This document shows positions 46,547 to 54,813 of a DNA stretch of 64,000 nt, piece by piece. The translations under genes were made by a program, and so were the position numbers. Source of the DNA: Nitratireductor aquimarinus (GTDB lineage Bacteria; Pseudomonadota; Alphaproteobacteria; Rhizobiales; Rhizobiaceae); contig NZ_JAFKDE010000004.1 in NCBI RefSeq assembly GCF_017255295.1, forward strand, positions 1 through 64,000. The letters run 5' to 3'. Each line of letters starts with the position of its first letter. The stretch's first letter is position 1. Below the pieces are notes generated by a model. The model had not been told where the DNA came from. It ran no database searches and saw only the letters and a program-made list of their open reading frames with translations.

Positions 46547-47192
46547 TCTCTTGCCACCTTTTCTCCAGCCGGCCTCCCAGGCGGGCGATGGGAAAACTCA
46601 GGGCGAAATAGATCGCGCCGGTAATGAGCAGGATGAACATGGGCTCCTGCAGGCGCGTTACGAGGATCTGGCTGGCGCGCAGCAATTCGATGATGCCGAG
46701 CCACAGAACCAGGGCGCTGTCCTTCATCACCCCCAGGGTGAGACCGATCCAGCTTGGCAGGGCCACGCGCAGCGCCATCGGAAAGACGATCTGCGTCATG
46801 TCCTGTCCCCAGCTCAGCCCCAGCGAACGCGCCGCCCGGCGCGTCACCACCGGCACTGCATCGATCGCGCCACGCACGATCTCGGTGCAATAGGCCGAGG
46901 TGTAGAGCGCCAGCACCACGCAGGAGGTGACGAAGGGCGAGAGTTGCAGGCCCGCAATGGCCTGAAAGGCGTTTGCGAGGATCAGCTGGATAAGCAGCGG
47001 GACCGAGCGGAAAATGTCGAGCACGAAGACCAGCGGCAGGGTGAGCCAAGGGCTGACATGGCTTCGAAGGACACCGAACAGCAGACCCAGAAGCGTGCCC
47101 CCGACCACCGCCAGAATGGTGATAGACAGCGTGACGCCTGCGCCCCTGATCAGGAACAGAATGTCATTGAAGCTCAGAGAGGTTTCAAACAT
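46539..47192 (-). CDS. Amino acid ABC transporter permease, HisM-type (217 aa)
   Basis: This inner-membrane subunit of the polar amino acid importer has about five hydrophobic segments (VTLSITILAVVGGTLLGLLFGVL, VLDIFRSVPLLIQLILANAFQ). The EAA loop region reads AVPVVTRRAARSLGLSWGQDMTQIVFPMALRVALPSWI. It pairs with the permease at 47205 and the ATPase at 45824. Confidence 0.92.
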   Translation of the reverse strand: MFETSLSFNDILFLIRGAGVTLSITILAVVGGTLLGLLFGVLRSHVSPWLTLPLVFVLDIFRSVPLLIQLILANAFQAIAGLQLSPFVTSCVVLALYTSAYCTEIVRGAIDAVPVVTRRAARSLGLSWGQDMTQIVFPMALRVALPSWIGLTLGVMKDSALVLWLGIIELLRASQILVTRLQEPMFILLITGAIYFALSFPIARLGGRLEKRWQEND

Positions 47193-47204
47193 CGCCTTTC
47201 CTCC

Positions 47205-47870
47205 TCAATACCGGAACAGGCGCCAGGCGACGAGCCGCGCTGCGAACATCACGGCCTTGGCGATGCAGTAGTAAAGCACGGCGGCCAGAGCGAAGAGCTC
47301 GAAGGTGCGGAAGGTTCGTGCGTTGAGATCCTGCGTCACACCGGTCAGATCGGTGCTCATGCCGACGGTCACACCGAGCGAGGTCATGAGGATCGCCCAG
47401 ACCATCTGGTTGGTGGTCGGCAGAAACGCGATGCGAAACATCTGCGGCATCACGATCAGGCGAAACGCCTTGGCCTGCCCCATGCCGAGCGAGCGGCCCG
47501 CGCGCACCTGCGTGCCGGGGATCGCCCGCAGCGCGCCGCGAAAGGTCTCGCACAGATATCCGGCATTGTTGAAGGTGATGCCGGCCAGAAGCGCGACGAA
47601 GGGGCTGAGATAGATACCGAAGGAACCGAGGCCGAAATGCGCCATGTAGATCTGAAACAGGGCGGGCGTGTTGCGCGCCACCTCGACCCAGGCCATGGCC
47701 GGCCATTGCAGCCATTTTGAACCGGAGTTGCGCGCCACCGCCAGAAGCACCGCAATGGTTATGCCGATCACCATCGACAGAACCGCGATCTGCATCGTTA
47801 CAAGCGCACCGTCCAGCATCTGCGGCAGGGCACGAAAGGCCTGCCGCCATTGAAAGGTGTAATCGAACAT
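47205..47870 (-). CDS. Amino acid ABC transporter permease, HisQ-type (221 aa)
   Basis: This is the second membrane subunit of the importer. Hydrophobic helices include ALVTMQIAVLSMVIGITIAVLLAVA. ARNTPALFQIYMAHFGLG and the EAA loop AIPGTQVRAGRSLGMGQAKAFRLIVMPQMFRIAFLPTTNQ are typical of the HisMQ class. The ATG at 47870 (MFDYTFQWRQ) has a GGAG-type site; the frame extends 14 codons upstream through the intergenic stem-loop and is not used. Confidence 0.92.
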   Translation of the reverse strand: MFDYTFQWRQAFRALPQMLDGALVTMQIAVLSMVIGITIAVLLAVARNSGSKWLQWPAMAWVEVARNTPALFQIYMAHFGLGSFGIYLSPFVALLAGITFNNAGYLCETFRGALRAIPGTQVRAGRSLGMGQAKAFRLIVMPQMFRIAFLPTTNQMVWAILMTSLGVTVGMSTDLTGVTQDLNARTFRTFELFALAAVLYYCIAKAVMFAARLVAWRLFRY

Positions 47871-47901
47871 CCTGCGCTCCGCTTTGTGTCCGTATTGGGC
47901 G

Positions 47902-47920
47902 GGGGGGCGCAAAGCCCCCC
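47902..47920 (-). promoter_or_regulatory. GC-rich stem-loop between binding-protein and permease genes
   Basis: On the minus strand GGGGGGC and GCCCCCC pair across a 5-base loop just after the binding-protein stop. There is no T run, so it is more likely a 3' stability or attenuation element that keeps the binding-protein message in excess, as is common in such operons. Confidence 0.6.
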
Positions 47921-47928
47921 TTCCCGGA

Positions 47929-48738
47929 TCAGCGGTAAACCTTGTTGACCGTCAGGTCCGGTGCTTCGCTGCCGACCCACTTGTCGTAGAGTTCCGCGTA
48001 ACGGCCCGTGCGCACCTGCTGGTTGATGAACAGGTCGAGATAGTTCAGCAGGCCGTATTCGCTGCGCAGCGTGATCAGCGACACATAGTCGGGCAGGTAA
48101 GGCGCGTCGCCGCCAATGGTCAGGCCCTCATAGCGGCCGCTCTCCACGATGGAGGAGGCAACCGTGGAAGTCACGACAGTGGCGTCGATCTGGCCCTGCG
48201 ACAGCGCGAGGAACACATCGGCCTGCGACTGGTAGGGACGGAAGCTGCCGCCCTCACCCCACTTCTTGATGTCCTCTTCCAGAGCGATGGCCTCATAGGT
48301 GCCGGCAACCGATCCGACGGTGCGGCCCTTGAGCGATTCATAACCGTCGATCTCGGTGCCATCGCGGGTCAGGACAACATTGGTGAAGGCGAAGTAGGGA
48401 ATGGTGAAGCCCGCCGTCTTGGCGCGCTCAAGCGTGTCGGACGTCGAGGCGACACCCACATCCGCACGGCCCGAAACGAGTGCGGGAATGCGGTCGGGGA
48501 ACGGGGTTTCGACGATCTCGGCCTCAACGCCCAGCGCCTTGGCAAGGTCGTTGCAATAGTCGACGTCGAAGCCAATCGGCTCGTTGTTCTCATCGCGCGA
48601 GCCCATGGGCGGGAAGTCCAGCACCACCGCACAGCGCAGCGTGCCGGAGGCGATGATGTCGTCCAGCTTGTCGGCCTTTGCCGGGCCAGCAACCATGGCG
48701 GCAGCCATCAGGCCACCAGCGATAATCTTGAAGTTCAT
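47929..48738 (-). CDS. Amino acid ABC transporter substrate-binding protein, family 3 (269 aa)
   Basis: This periplasmic receptor is predicted to bind hydroxyproline or a related amino acid. The signal peptide is MNFKIIAGGLMAAAMVAGPAKA. The SBP_bac_3 domain is seen in LDDIIASGTLRCAVVLDFPPMGSRDENNEPIGFDVDYCNDLAKALG, AEIVETPFPDRIPALVSGRADVGVASTSDTLERAK and VGSVAGTYEAIALEEDIKKWG. It is the first gene of the operon running to 40846. The ligand is inferred from the downstream enzymes. Confidence 0.93.
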   Translation of the reverse strand: MNFKIIAGGLMAAAMVAGPAKADKLDDIIASGTLRCAVVLDFPPMGSRDENNEPIGFDVDYCNDLAKALGVEAEIVETPFPDRIPALVSGRADVGVASTSDTLERAKTAGFTIPYFAFTNVVLTRDGTEIDGYESLKGRTVGSVAGTYEAIALEEDIKKWGEGGSFRPYQSQADVFLALSQGQIDATVVTSTVASSIVESGRYEGLTIGGDAPYLPDYVSLITLRSEYGLLNYLDLFINQQVRTGRYAELYDKWVGSEAPDLTVNKVYR

Positions 48739-48841
48739 GTCTCTCTCCCAGGTTTTTGAGTTTCAGCCGGCCGGCACGCAGCGCGGCTGAAACCAGTGCA
48801 GGCAATCACAAAACCTACAAAAATACAATTTGCATATTTAT

Positions 48842-48849
48842 TGCCGACA
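48842..48849. promoter_or_regulatory. Candidate GntR operator upstream of the ABC/catabolic operon
   Basis: TGCCGACA, followed by an A-rich run (GAAAAAATTTT), is a one-mismatch version of the TGTNNACA palindrome seen at four other promoters of this locus. It lies 104 bases upstream of the binding-protein start in a 132-base AT-rich interval. Confidence 0.4.
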
Positions 48850-48870
48850 GAAAAAATTTTCCATTGTTTG

Positions 48871-50184
48871 TCAGAATCCCACGATCCTGTCGGGAAGCCA
48901 TGTGGCGAGCGCGGGGAAGGAAGCGACCAGCAGCAGGGTCAGAACCTGCAGGGCGATAAAGGGCAGAACGCCACGGCACATCTGGCCATAGGTCATGCCC
49001 GGCGGCGCGATCGATTTCAGGTAGAAGATCGACGATGCCATGGGTGGCGTCAGATACCCTGTCTGGATCACGATCAGCACCAGCGTCGCAAACCACACCG
49101 GATCAATGCCGGCCGCACGGATGAAGGGCGTGAAAAGCGGCACGCAGATCAGCACGTTCGCGGTCCAGTCCAGAACGAAGCCAAGGACGAAGACCACCAG
49201 CAGGAAGAAGATGATCATTCCTGTCGGGCCAAGCCCGGCGCTGTCGATGAACTCGCGGATCAGCCGAGCGCCGCCATTGGCCGCGAACGCTCCCATGAAC
49301 ATCGTGCCGGCTGCAACGATCAGCAGGATCATCGCCGAAATCCGCACCGTGATCGCAAGCGCGTCGCGCAGCATCGGCACGGAGAAACGCCCATTGAGAA
49401 CACAAAGGGCCAATGCGCCGGCAGCACCCACTGCGGCTGCCTCGGTCGGCGACGCGATGCCGGCCAGGATCGATCCCAGAACGGCAAGGATCAAAAGCAC
49501 CACCGGCAGCATGACCGTGACCGTCAGCCACAGCTTTTCTCCGAGCGCGACCGTTTCCTCTTCCGGATCACCGGGCTCTGGCTGCGGCGGATTGATGAGG
49601 CCATGGATGAAGATGTAGCCCAGGAACAGGACCACCATCAAAAGTCCGGGCACCATCATGCCGGCGAGCAGCTTGCCCACCGACATCTGCGCGAGCGAAG
49701 CGTACATCACGGCAATGACGGAGGGCGGGATCATCGTCCCCAGCGAGCCGCCAGCGCAGATCGTGCCTGCGATCAGCGAGTTGCCGTAGCGCGCCCGTTG
49801 CATTGCCGGGATCGCCATCATGCCGATCATCACCTCGACCGCACCGACAACGCCGGCGGCAGCAGCAAAGATCGCGCCCATGGCGACGGTCGCCAGCGCC
49901 AGTCCACCCGGCAGGCGGGCAAGCCACAGGTTCATGACACGGAACAGGCGTTCGGCGATGCCCGAACGCTCCAGCAGCGCGCCCATGAGAATGAACATCG
50001 GGATCGCCGACAGGATAAAATTCGTCGAGGCGGAATAGAACGAGCCGTAAAGCTGGTTGAAAGCCACCTCGCCGAAGGCCGCAAGCCCTGCCCCGACTGC
50101 CACGACGATCAGGGAAAAGGCGATGGGCAAGCCCAACAGGATCAGCGCGAACAGCGCCGGAAACATAAGTCCTGCAATCAGCAT
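48871..50184 (-). CDS. TRAP transporter large permease, DctM-type (437 aa)
   Basis: This multi-spanning membrane subunit of a tripartite ATP-independent periplasmic transporter couples Na+ or H+ to uptake. Characteristic blocks are GLPIAFSLIVVAVGAGLAAFG at the start, NFILSAIPMFILMGALLERSG, GAVEVMIGMMAIPAMQRARYGNSLIAGTICAGGSLGTMIPPSVIAVMYASLAQMSVGKL and the C-terminal GYLTPPMASSIFYLKSIAPPG. It follows the small permease by one base. With dctP and dctQ it forms a second uptake system for the locus. Confidence 0.94.
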   Translation of the reverse strand: MLIAGLMFPALFALILLGLPIAFSLIVVAVGAGLAAFGEVAFNQLYGSFYSASTNFILSAIPMFILMGALLERSGIAERLFRVMNLWLARLPGGLALATVAMGAIFAAAAGVVGAVEVMIGMMAIPAMQRARYGNSLIAGTICAGGSLGTMIPPSVIAVMYASLAQMSVGKLLAGMMVPGLLMVVLFLGYIFIHGLINPPQPEPGDPEEETVALGEKLWLTVTVMLPVVLLILAVLGSILAGIASPTEAAAVGAAGALALCVLNGRFSVPMLRDALAITVRISAMILLIVAAGTMFMGAFAANGGARLIREFIDSAGLGPTGMIIFFLLVVFVLGFVLDWTANVLICVPLFTPFIRAAGIDPVWFATLVLIVIQTGYLTPPMASSIFYLKSIAPPGMTYGQMCRGVLPFIALQVLTLLLVASFPALATWLPDRIVGF

Positions 50185-50185
50185 G

Positions 50186-50707
50186 TCAGGTCTCGATCTT
50201 GAAACTGTCGTCGCTACGCGGTGCGGTCAACGCCCGCAGCCCCTCGGCGACAAGTTGCAGCGCCAGCGCGGCAAGGCCGATCGCCAGAGCGCTGTAGAAT
50301 GGCCACATCAGCGGGGCCCACGGGCTGACATGCTCCACCTCTCCGGTCTGCCAGGCGCGCAGCGCACGCTGGCCGGCGATCAGCGCCAGCCATGTGAAGA
50401 CCGGGCAGAGCACCGCAAGAAAGGCAAAACCGTCGATAGCGCCACGCACCCGCACCGGCATGCGCGACGACAGGAAGTCGATGCGCACATGGGCGTCTTC
50501 GCGCAGCGCCTGCGCCGCTCCGAGAACGAAGAGCACGCCCGTGCTCATGTAAGCGATATCGAAGGCCCAGAGCGTCGGCGCGCCAAAGACATAGCGCGCC
50601 ACCACCTCATAAAGCATGGAGGCGATCAGGATCAGCACCATCGCCTGCGCGATGTAGTTCAACCCGAGGGAAATCCGGTCTGCGACGGAGAGCAGGAAGC
50701 TCTTCAT
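50186..50707 (-). CDS. TRAP transporter small permease, DctQ-type (173 aa)
   Basis: This four-helix membrane subunit partners DctM. The blocks LNYIAQAMVLILIASMLYEVVARYVFGAPTLWAFDIAYMSTGVLFVLGAAQALREDAHVRIDFL are typical of DctQ. It lies 16 bases after the binding-protein gene. Confidence 0.93.
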   Translation of the reverse strand: MKSFLLSVADRISLGLNYIAQAMVLILIASMLYEVVARYVFGAPTLWAFDIAYMSTGVLFVLGAAQALREDAHVRIDFLSSRMPVRVRGAIDGFAFLAVLCPVFTWLALIAGQRALRAWQTGEVEHVSPWAPLMWPFYSALAIGLAALALQLVAEGLRALTAPRSDDSFKIET

Positions 50708-50723
50708 GATCGCCTCCCCGCGT

Positions 50724-51785
50724 CTAGTTGCCGTTGCGGATCAGATAGCCGCTCTGCTCCGCCCAGCGATTCTCATAGGCGAAGTACTCGTCGAGGATTT
50801 CAGCCATGAGCGGCTTGCCGTCGGCCTTCTGCGCTTCGGCGGTCTTGCGTATCCAGTCGCGCCCGGCATCGGACAGTTCCTGCTGGAAGGCAGGTTCCAG
50901 CTCGATCACCTCAGCCTTGCTGGAGCGAAGCGTCTCCATCGCCTTCATGTCCTGATCATAGAAATGGATCAGCGACTGCATCGTGGTCAGCTCGGATGCA
51001 GCTTCGATCTTTGCCTTGAGGGCATCGTCGAGTGCGTCCCAGGTCTCCTGCTTGACGACCACTTCCCACAGGAAGGTCGGCTGATGCACGCCCGGCACGA
51101 CGATATACGGCGCGGCCTCATGGAACCCTTCCGGCAGATTGCCCGAGGGCGGGCCCCACTCAATGGCGTCGACGCCCTTGCGCTCCAGAAGCGTGTAGAT
51201 TTCACCCGGCGGCACGACGGTCGGAACCGCACCGAAATAGTCGCGCATCACCTCGGCCCAGGGACCGGATGTACGGTATTTCAGGCCCTTGAGGTCGGCA
51301 GCGCCTTTGATCGGCTTGTTGGCGTGCGCCATGATCTCGGAAGAACCAATACCGACGACCAGCGACTTCAGACCTTCTTCGGCGCGCAGTTCGGAAAGCT
51401 TCTCACGGCCACCGCCTTCGAAGATCCAGGTGGAATAGGCTTCGGGGCCCATGCCGCCAGGAAAACCTGCGAAGATCGCATTCACCGGGTTCTGGTTGAC
51501 GAGATAGCTCGGCGTGGAGTGGCCGGCCTCGACAATGCCGTCCTTCACACCGTCATAGACCTGAAGCGCCGGAACGAGAATGCCCGCGCCGAATGGCTGG
51601 ATCTCGACAGCACCATCCGTCAGGCGGTCGACATTGTCGGCAAAGCGCTCAAGGAAATTCACATAGAAGGGAGAACCTTCGGGCACCGAGGTCGGCACGC
51701 GCCAGGTCACTTCCTGCGCCTGTGCGGCCGTGGCGGCCAGCGCCACTGCTCCGGCAAAGGCCAAACCTTTGAGATCAAGAAACAT
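50724..51785 (-). CDS. TRAP transporter substrate-binding protein, DctP-type (353 aa)
   Basis: This periplasmic receptor has the signal peptide MFLDLKGLAFAGAVALAATAAQA. The DctP domain shows VTWRVPTSVPEGSPFYVNFLERFADNVDRLTDGAVEIQPFGAGILVPALQVYDGVKDGIVEAGHS, and the conserved arginine region GLKYRTSGPWAEVMRDYFGAVPTVVPPGEIYTLLERKGVDAIEW. The aspartate/glutamate-rich EWGPPSGN resembles subfamilies that bind oxo or amino acids. The ATG at 51785 has AGGAGG upstream. By context the ligand may be hydroxyproline, pyrroline carboxylate or a related acid. Confidence 0.93.
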   Translation of the reverse strand: MFLDLKGLAFAGAVALAATAAQAQEVTWRVPTSVPEGSPFYVNFLERFADNVDRLTDGAVEIQPFGAGILVPALQVYDGVKDGIVEAGHSTPSYLVNQNPVNAIFAGFPGGMGPEAYSTWIFEGGGREKLSELRAEEGLKSLVVGIGSSEIMAHANKPIKGAADLKGLKYRTSGPWAEVMRDYFGAVPTVVPPGEIYTLLERKGVDAIEWGPPSGNLPEGFHEAAPYIVVPGVHQPTFLWEVVVKQETWDALDDALKAKIEAASELTTMQSLIHFYDQDMKAMETLRSSKAEVIELEPAFQQELSDAGRDWIRKTAEAQKADGKPLMAEILDEYFAYENRWAEQSGYLIRNGN

Positions 51786-51871
51786 ATCAACTCCTCCTTT
51801 GACGTTCTTGGTGGCATCCAACCAAAGCCGGCTATGGATGCACTCAAAATTTATACAAACTCAATTCTCCA

Positions 51872-51879
51872 TGTCGACA
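51872..51879. promoter_or_regulatory. Candidate GntR operator upstream of the TRAP operon
   Basis: TGTCGACA followed by AAAAAAAT lies 87 bases upstream of the binding-protein start. The extended form (TTTTTTGTCGACA on the opposite strand) is shared with the site at 55876. Within 51786-52035 no gene is present. Confidence 0.55.
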
Positions 51880-52035
51880 AAAAAAATAATTAAATTTTTG
51901 AAGGCGCGCGCCCCCTGTTCCGAAAGCCGGTGGAACCGGTTGAACCCAAAAAAGAAAAGGCGCGGCGCGCATCCATGATGCACACCGCGCCCCTTCAAGG
52001 ACGATTGGAGCCAAGCTCCCTGAACCGCAGTGCGG

Positions 52036-53553
52036 TCAGCCGCGCGCGTCTTCCGGCAGCAGCGCCTCGGGCATGTTCTGGTAGCAGACCGGCCGCAGGA
52101 AACGCCGGATCGACAGCGTGCCGACACTGGTCGCTCCGAAATTGGTGCTGGCCGGATAAGGCCCGCCATGCACCATCGTGTCGGAAACTTCCACACCGGT
52201 CGGGAAGCCATTGACCAGCAGGCGACCGGCCTTGCGTTCAAGGATCGGACGCAGCGCCTGCGCAGCCTCGATGTCGGCTTCGTCGATATGCAGCGTCGCC
52301 GTGAGCTGTCCCTCCAGACCGCGCGCGATGGCCTCGAACTCCTCAGCCGAAGCCGCACGCACGACGAGGCCGAGCGGGCCGAACACTTCGTGATGCAGCA
52401 TCGGGTTCTCGAGGAACTCCGCCGCCGTGGTCTCGTAGAGAGCCGGCGAGGCGCTGCGCCCCTCGGCCTCGGTCACCATGACCGGGCGCGCGGCGCTGCT
52501 TTGCGCAATCTGATCACGGCCAGAGCAGAAGGCCTGCGCGATGCCGTCCGTCAGCATCACCTGCGCGTCGATCTGCTTCAGCCCATCGGCGGCGGCCGCG
52601 ATGAAACGGTCGGCAGCTTCACCATCAATGACAAGGGCGATGCCGGGATTGGTGCAGAACTGCCCTGCCCCCATGGTCAGCGACCCGGCCCAGCCGCGTC
52701 CGATTTCCTCGCCGCGCGCCTGAAGCGCCTCCGGCATCACGAACATCGGATTGACCGAACCAAGCTCGCCAAAGAAGGGGATCGGCTCGGGCCGCGCGGC
52801 GCACAGATCGAACAGGGCGCGTCCGCCGGCAAGGCTGCCGGTGAAGCCAACTGCCTTGATCAGCGGGTGCTGCACAAGCGCGGCGCCAACCTTGCGGTCG
52901 CCGCCCTGGATGAGCGAAAAGACGCCAGCGGGCATGCCGCATTTTTCAACTGCCGCAAGGATCGCCTCGGCGACGATCTCGCCGGTGCCGGGATGCGCCG
53001 AATGGCCCTTCACCACGACCGGGCAGCCTGCGGCCAGCGCGGCGGCCGTGTCGCCACCGGCGGTCGAGAACGCGAGCGGGAAATTCGATGCGCCGAACAC
53101 CGCGACCGGCCCGATCGGGCGCTGCACCATCACCAGTTCCGGGCGCGGAGCGGGCTGGCGATCGGGAAGAGCCGCATCATGCCGACGGTCCAGATAGTCA
53201 CCCTTGCGGATGTGATCGGCGAACAGGCGAAGCTGGCCGACCGTGCGTCCACGCTCTCCTTCGAGCCGACCGGCGGGCAGGCCCGTCTCCTGCGTTCCGA
53301 TTTCGGTGATGTCTGCGCCACGCGCATCGATCTCGTCAGCGATGGTCTCGAGGAAGACGGCGCGCTGTTCGCGCGAGGTCGCCGAATAGGTCTCGAACGC
53401 CTGCTCGGCAGCCTGAACCGCGCGATCCACGAGATCGACGGTGCCCACCGAATAGTGATGGCTGGGACCGTGCGCGGGCGATGATTCGAACGTGTCGCTG
53501 CCAGCGATCCATTCACCTGCAATCAGGTGTTTGCCGTGAGGTTTGAAGGGCAT
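52036..53553 (-). CDS. Aldehyde dehydrogenase, 2-oxoglutarate semialdehyde dehydrogenase type (505 aa)
   Basis: It is predicted to oxidise 2-oxoglutarate semialdehyde to 2-oxoglutarate, the last step of the trans-4-hydroxyproline route. Family blocks are VQRPIGPVAVFGASNFPLAFSTAGGDTAAALAAGCPVVVKGHSAHPGT (cofactor binding), FTGSLAGGRALFD, the catalytic Glu in PFFGELGSVNP and the catalytic Cys in GAGQFCTNPGIAL. The KGHSAHPGTGE motif is typical of the ketoglutarate-semialdehyde subgroup. The ATG at 53553 (MPFKPHGKHLIAGEW) is the family start. It is divergent from the reductase gene at 53704 across a shared promoter with an operator-like palindrome. Confidence 0.9.
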   Translation of the reverse strand: MPFKPHGKHLIAGEWIAGSDTFESSPAHGPSHHYSVGTVDLVDRAVQAAEQAFETYSATSREQRAVFLETIADEIDARGADITEIGTQETGLPAGRLEGERGRTVGQLRLFADHIRKGDYLDRRHDAALPDRQPAPRPELVMVQRPIGPVAVFGASNFPLAFSTAGGDTAAALAAGCPVVVKGHSAHPGTGEIVAEAILAAVEKCGMPAGVFSLIQGGDRKVGAALVQHPLIKAVGFTGSLAGGRALFDLCAARPEPIPFFGELGSVNPMFVMPEALQARGEEIGRGWAGSLTMGAGQFCTNPGIALVIDGEAADRFIAAAADGLKQIDAQVMLTDGIAQAFCSGRDQIAQSSAARPVMVTEAEGRSASPALYETTAAEFLENPMLHHEVFGPLGLVVRAASAEEFEAIARGLEGQLTATLHIDEADIEAAQALRPILERKAGRLLVNGFPTGVEVSDTMVHGGPYPASTNFGATSVGTLSIRRFLRPVCYQNMPEALLPEDARG

Positions 53554-53659
53554 GAGTCCCCTCCTTCTTGCTGTGGGTTTCAGTCCATCGCGAGGGTGTC
53601 GGAAAGCCGCAGGTCTTTGCTGCTGCATGGCTTGCATCCGCCTCTTTCTGCATACAATA

Positions 53660-53667
53660 TGTATACA
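53660..53667. promoter_or_regulatory. Candidate GntR operator in the divergent dehydrogenase/reductase promoter
   Basis: TGTATACA, within ATACAATATGTATACAGG, is centred about 40 bases upstream of the reductase start and 110 bases from the dehydrogenase start. It fits the TGTNNACA pattern of the locus. Confidence 0.55.
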
Positions 53668-53703
53668 GGATTGCAACCCAGCAACCGGAGGAAAGGACAT
53701 TTT

Positions 53704-54732
53704 ATGACGGAAACAACGCTGGCCATCGGCGAACTGGAACAGCTCGTCGAGGAGATCCTGCGCAAGGGAGGGCTGTCACCGCTGCATGCGGGGGCGGTTA
53801 CGCGCGTGATCGTGGCGGGTGAGCGCGACGCCTGCAAATCGCATGGCGTCTATCGCATCGAGGGCTGCCTGCGCACCATCAAGGCCGGCAAGGTCGTGCC
53901 GGATGCCGAGCCGGCGCTGACCAGCGACGGGACCGCGATTGTTCGCGTTGATGCGCGCGGCGGCTTCGCCAATGCCGCGTTCGAGCTTGGCGCACCGGTG
54001 CTGGCGGAAAAAGCCCGCACGATGGGGCTGGCCGCGCTCGTCATCAACGACTGCACGCATTTTGCGGCCCTCTGGCCGGAGGTCGAGGCACTGGCCGAAC
54101 AGGGCCTTGCCGCCATGGCCATGTGCCCGAGCTATGCCAGCGTCGCACCCGCCGGCGGCAGCGCCCCGCTTCTGGGAACCAACCCGTTTGCCTTCGGCTG
54201 GCCGCGCCGCGACAAAGATCCCTATGTGTTCGATTTCGCCACCAGCGTCGCCGCGCGCGGTGAGATCGAGCTGCATCGACGCGCCGGCAAAACCCTGCCC
54301 GAGGGCTGGGCCATCGATCCGGACGGCAACCCGACCACCGACCCGGAAGCAGCACTTGCCGGTGCAATGCTGCCCTTCGGCGGACACAAGGGCTCGGCCA
54401 TCTCAACCATGGTCGAGCTGCTGGCCGGTGTGATGATCGGCGACCTGACCAGCCCCGAGGCGCTGGAAGCCCTGGGCACCACCACACTCGCGCCCGCCCA
54501 TGGCGAACTGATCCTCGCCTTCGATCCCGCCCGTTTCGCACAGGGGCGCGCAGGCGACCCGATGGCGCGCGCCGAGGTGCTGTTCGAAGCGTTTGCCGGA
54601 CAGGGCGCACGCCTGCCATCGCAGCGCCGTTTCGCGGCCAGGGCAAAGGCCCGCGCGGAAGGCATTCGCCTCAGTGCAGACGAGATGGCGCTGCTGGAGC
54701 GGCTGCGCGAACAGGGGCTGGACGCGGTCTAA
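53704..54732 (+). CDS. Delta1-pyrroline-2-carboxylate reductase, malate/L-lactate dehydrogenase family (342 aa)
   Basis: It is predicted to reduce pyrroline-2-carboxylate, the product of both 3-hydroxyproline dehydratases in this locus, to L-proline with NAD(P)H. The Ldh_2-type fold shows the catalytic-histidine region ERDACKSHGVYRIEGCLRTI, VINDCTHFAALWPEVEALAEQGLAAMAMCPSYASVAPAGGSAPLLGTNPFAFGWPR, and GAMLPFGGHKGSAISTMVELLAGVM. The start at 53704 has a strong GGAGGAAAGGA site; the frame is open upstream but unrelated. The gene ends at a bidirectional terminator shared with the deaminase gene. Confidence 0.88.
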   Translation: MTETTLAIGELEQLVEEILRKGGLSPLHAGAVTRVIVAGERDACKSHGVYRIEGCLRTIKAGKVVPDAEPALTSDGTAIVRVDARGGFANAAFELGAPVLAEKARTMGLAALVINDCTHFAALWPEVEALAEQGLAAMAMCPSYASVAPAGGSAPLLGTNPFAFGWPRRDKDPYVFDFATSVAARGEIELHRRAGKTLPEGWAIDPDGNPTTDPEAALAGAMLPFGGHKGSAISTMVELLAGVMIGDLTSPEALEALGTTTLAPAHGELILAFDPARFAQGRAGDPMARAEVLFEAFAGQGARLPSQRRFAARAKARAEGIRLSADEMALLERLREQGLDAV

Positions 54733-54764
54733 CCCCTTAGGGTCAGCCTTCATAACATCGAAAA

Positions 54765-54796
54765 AAAGCCCTCCCGGAACCAGCCGGGAGGGCTTT
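54765..54796. terminator. Bidirectional Rho-independent terminator
   Basis: AAAGCCCTCCCGG and CCGGGAGGGCTTT pair across the loop AACCAG, with A/T runs on both sides. It lies between the convergent reductase (ending 54732) and deaminase (ending 54814) genes and can serve both. Confidence 0.92.
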
Positions 54797-54813
54797 ATTT
54801 GTCGTCACAGGCC

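Noticed and set aside
48796-50202. 468-codon plus-strand frame opposite the TRAP large permease
   Set aside because: Extremely Asp/His/Gln/Arg-rich composition, the mirror of a membrane protein, with no domain.
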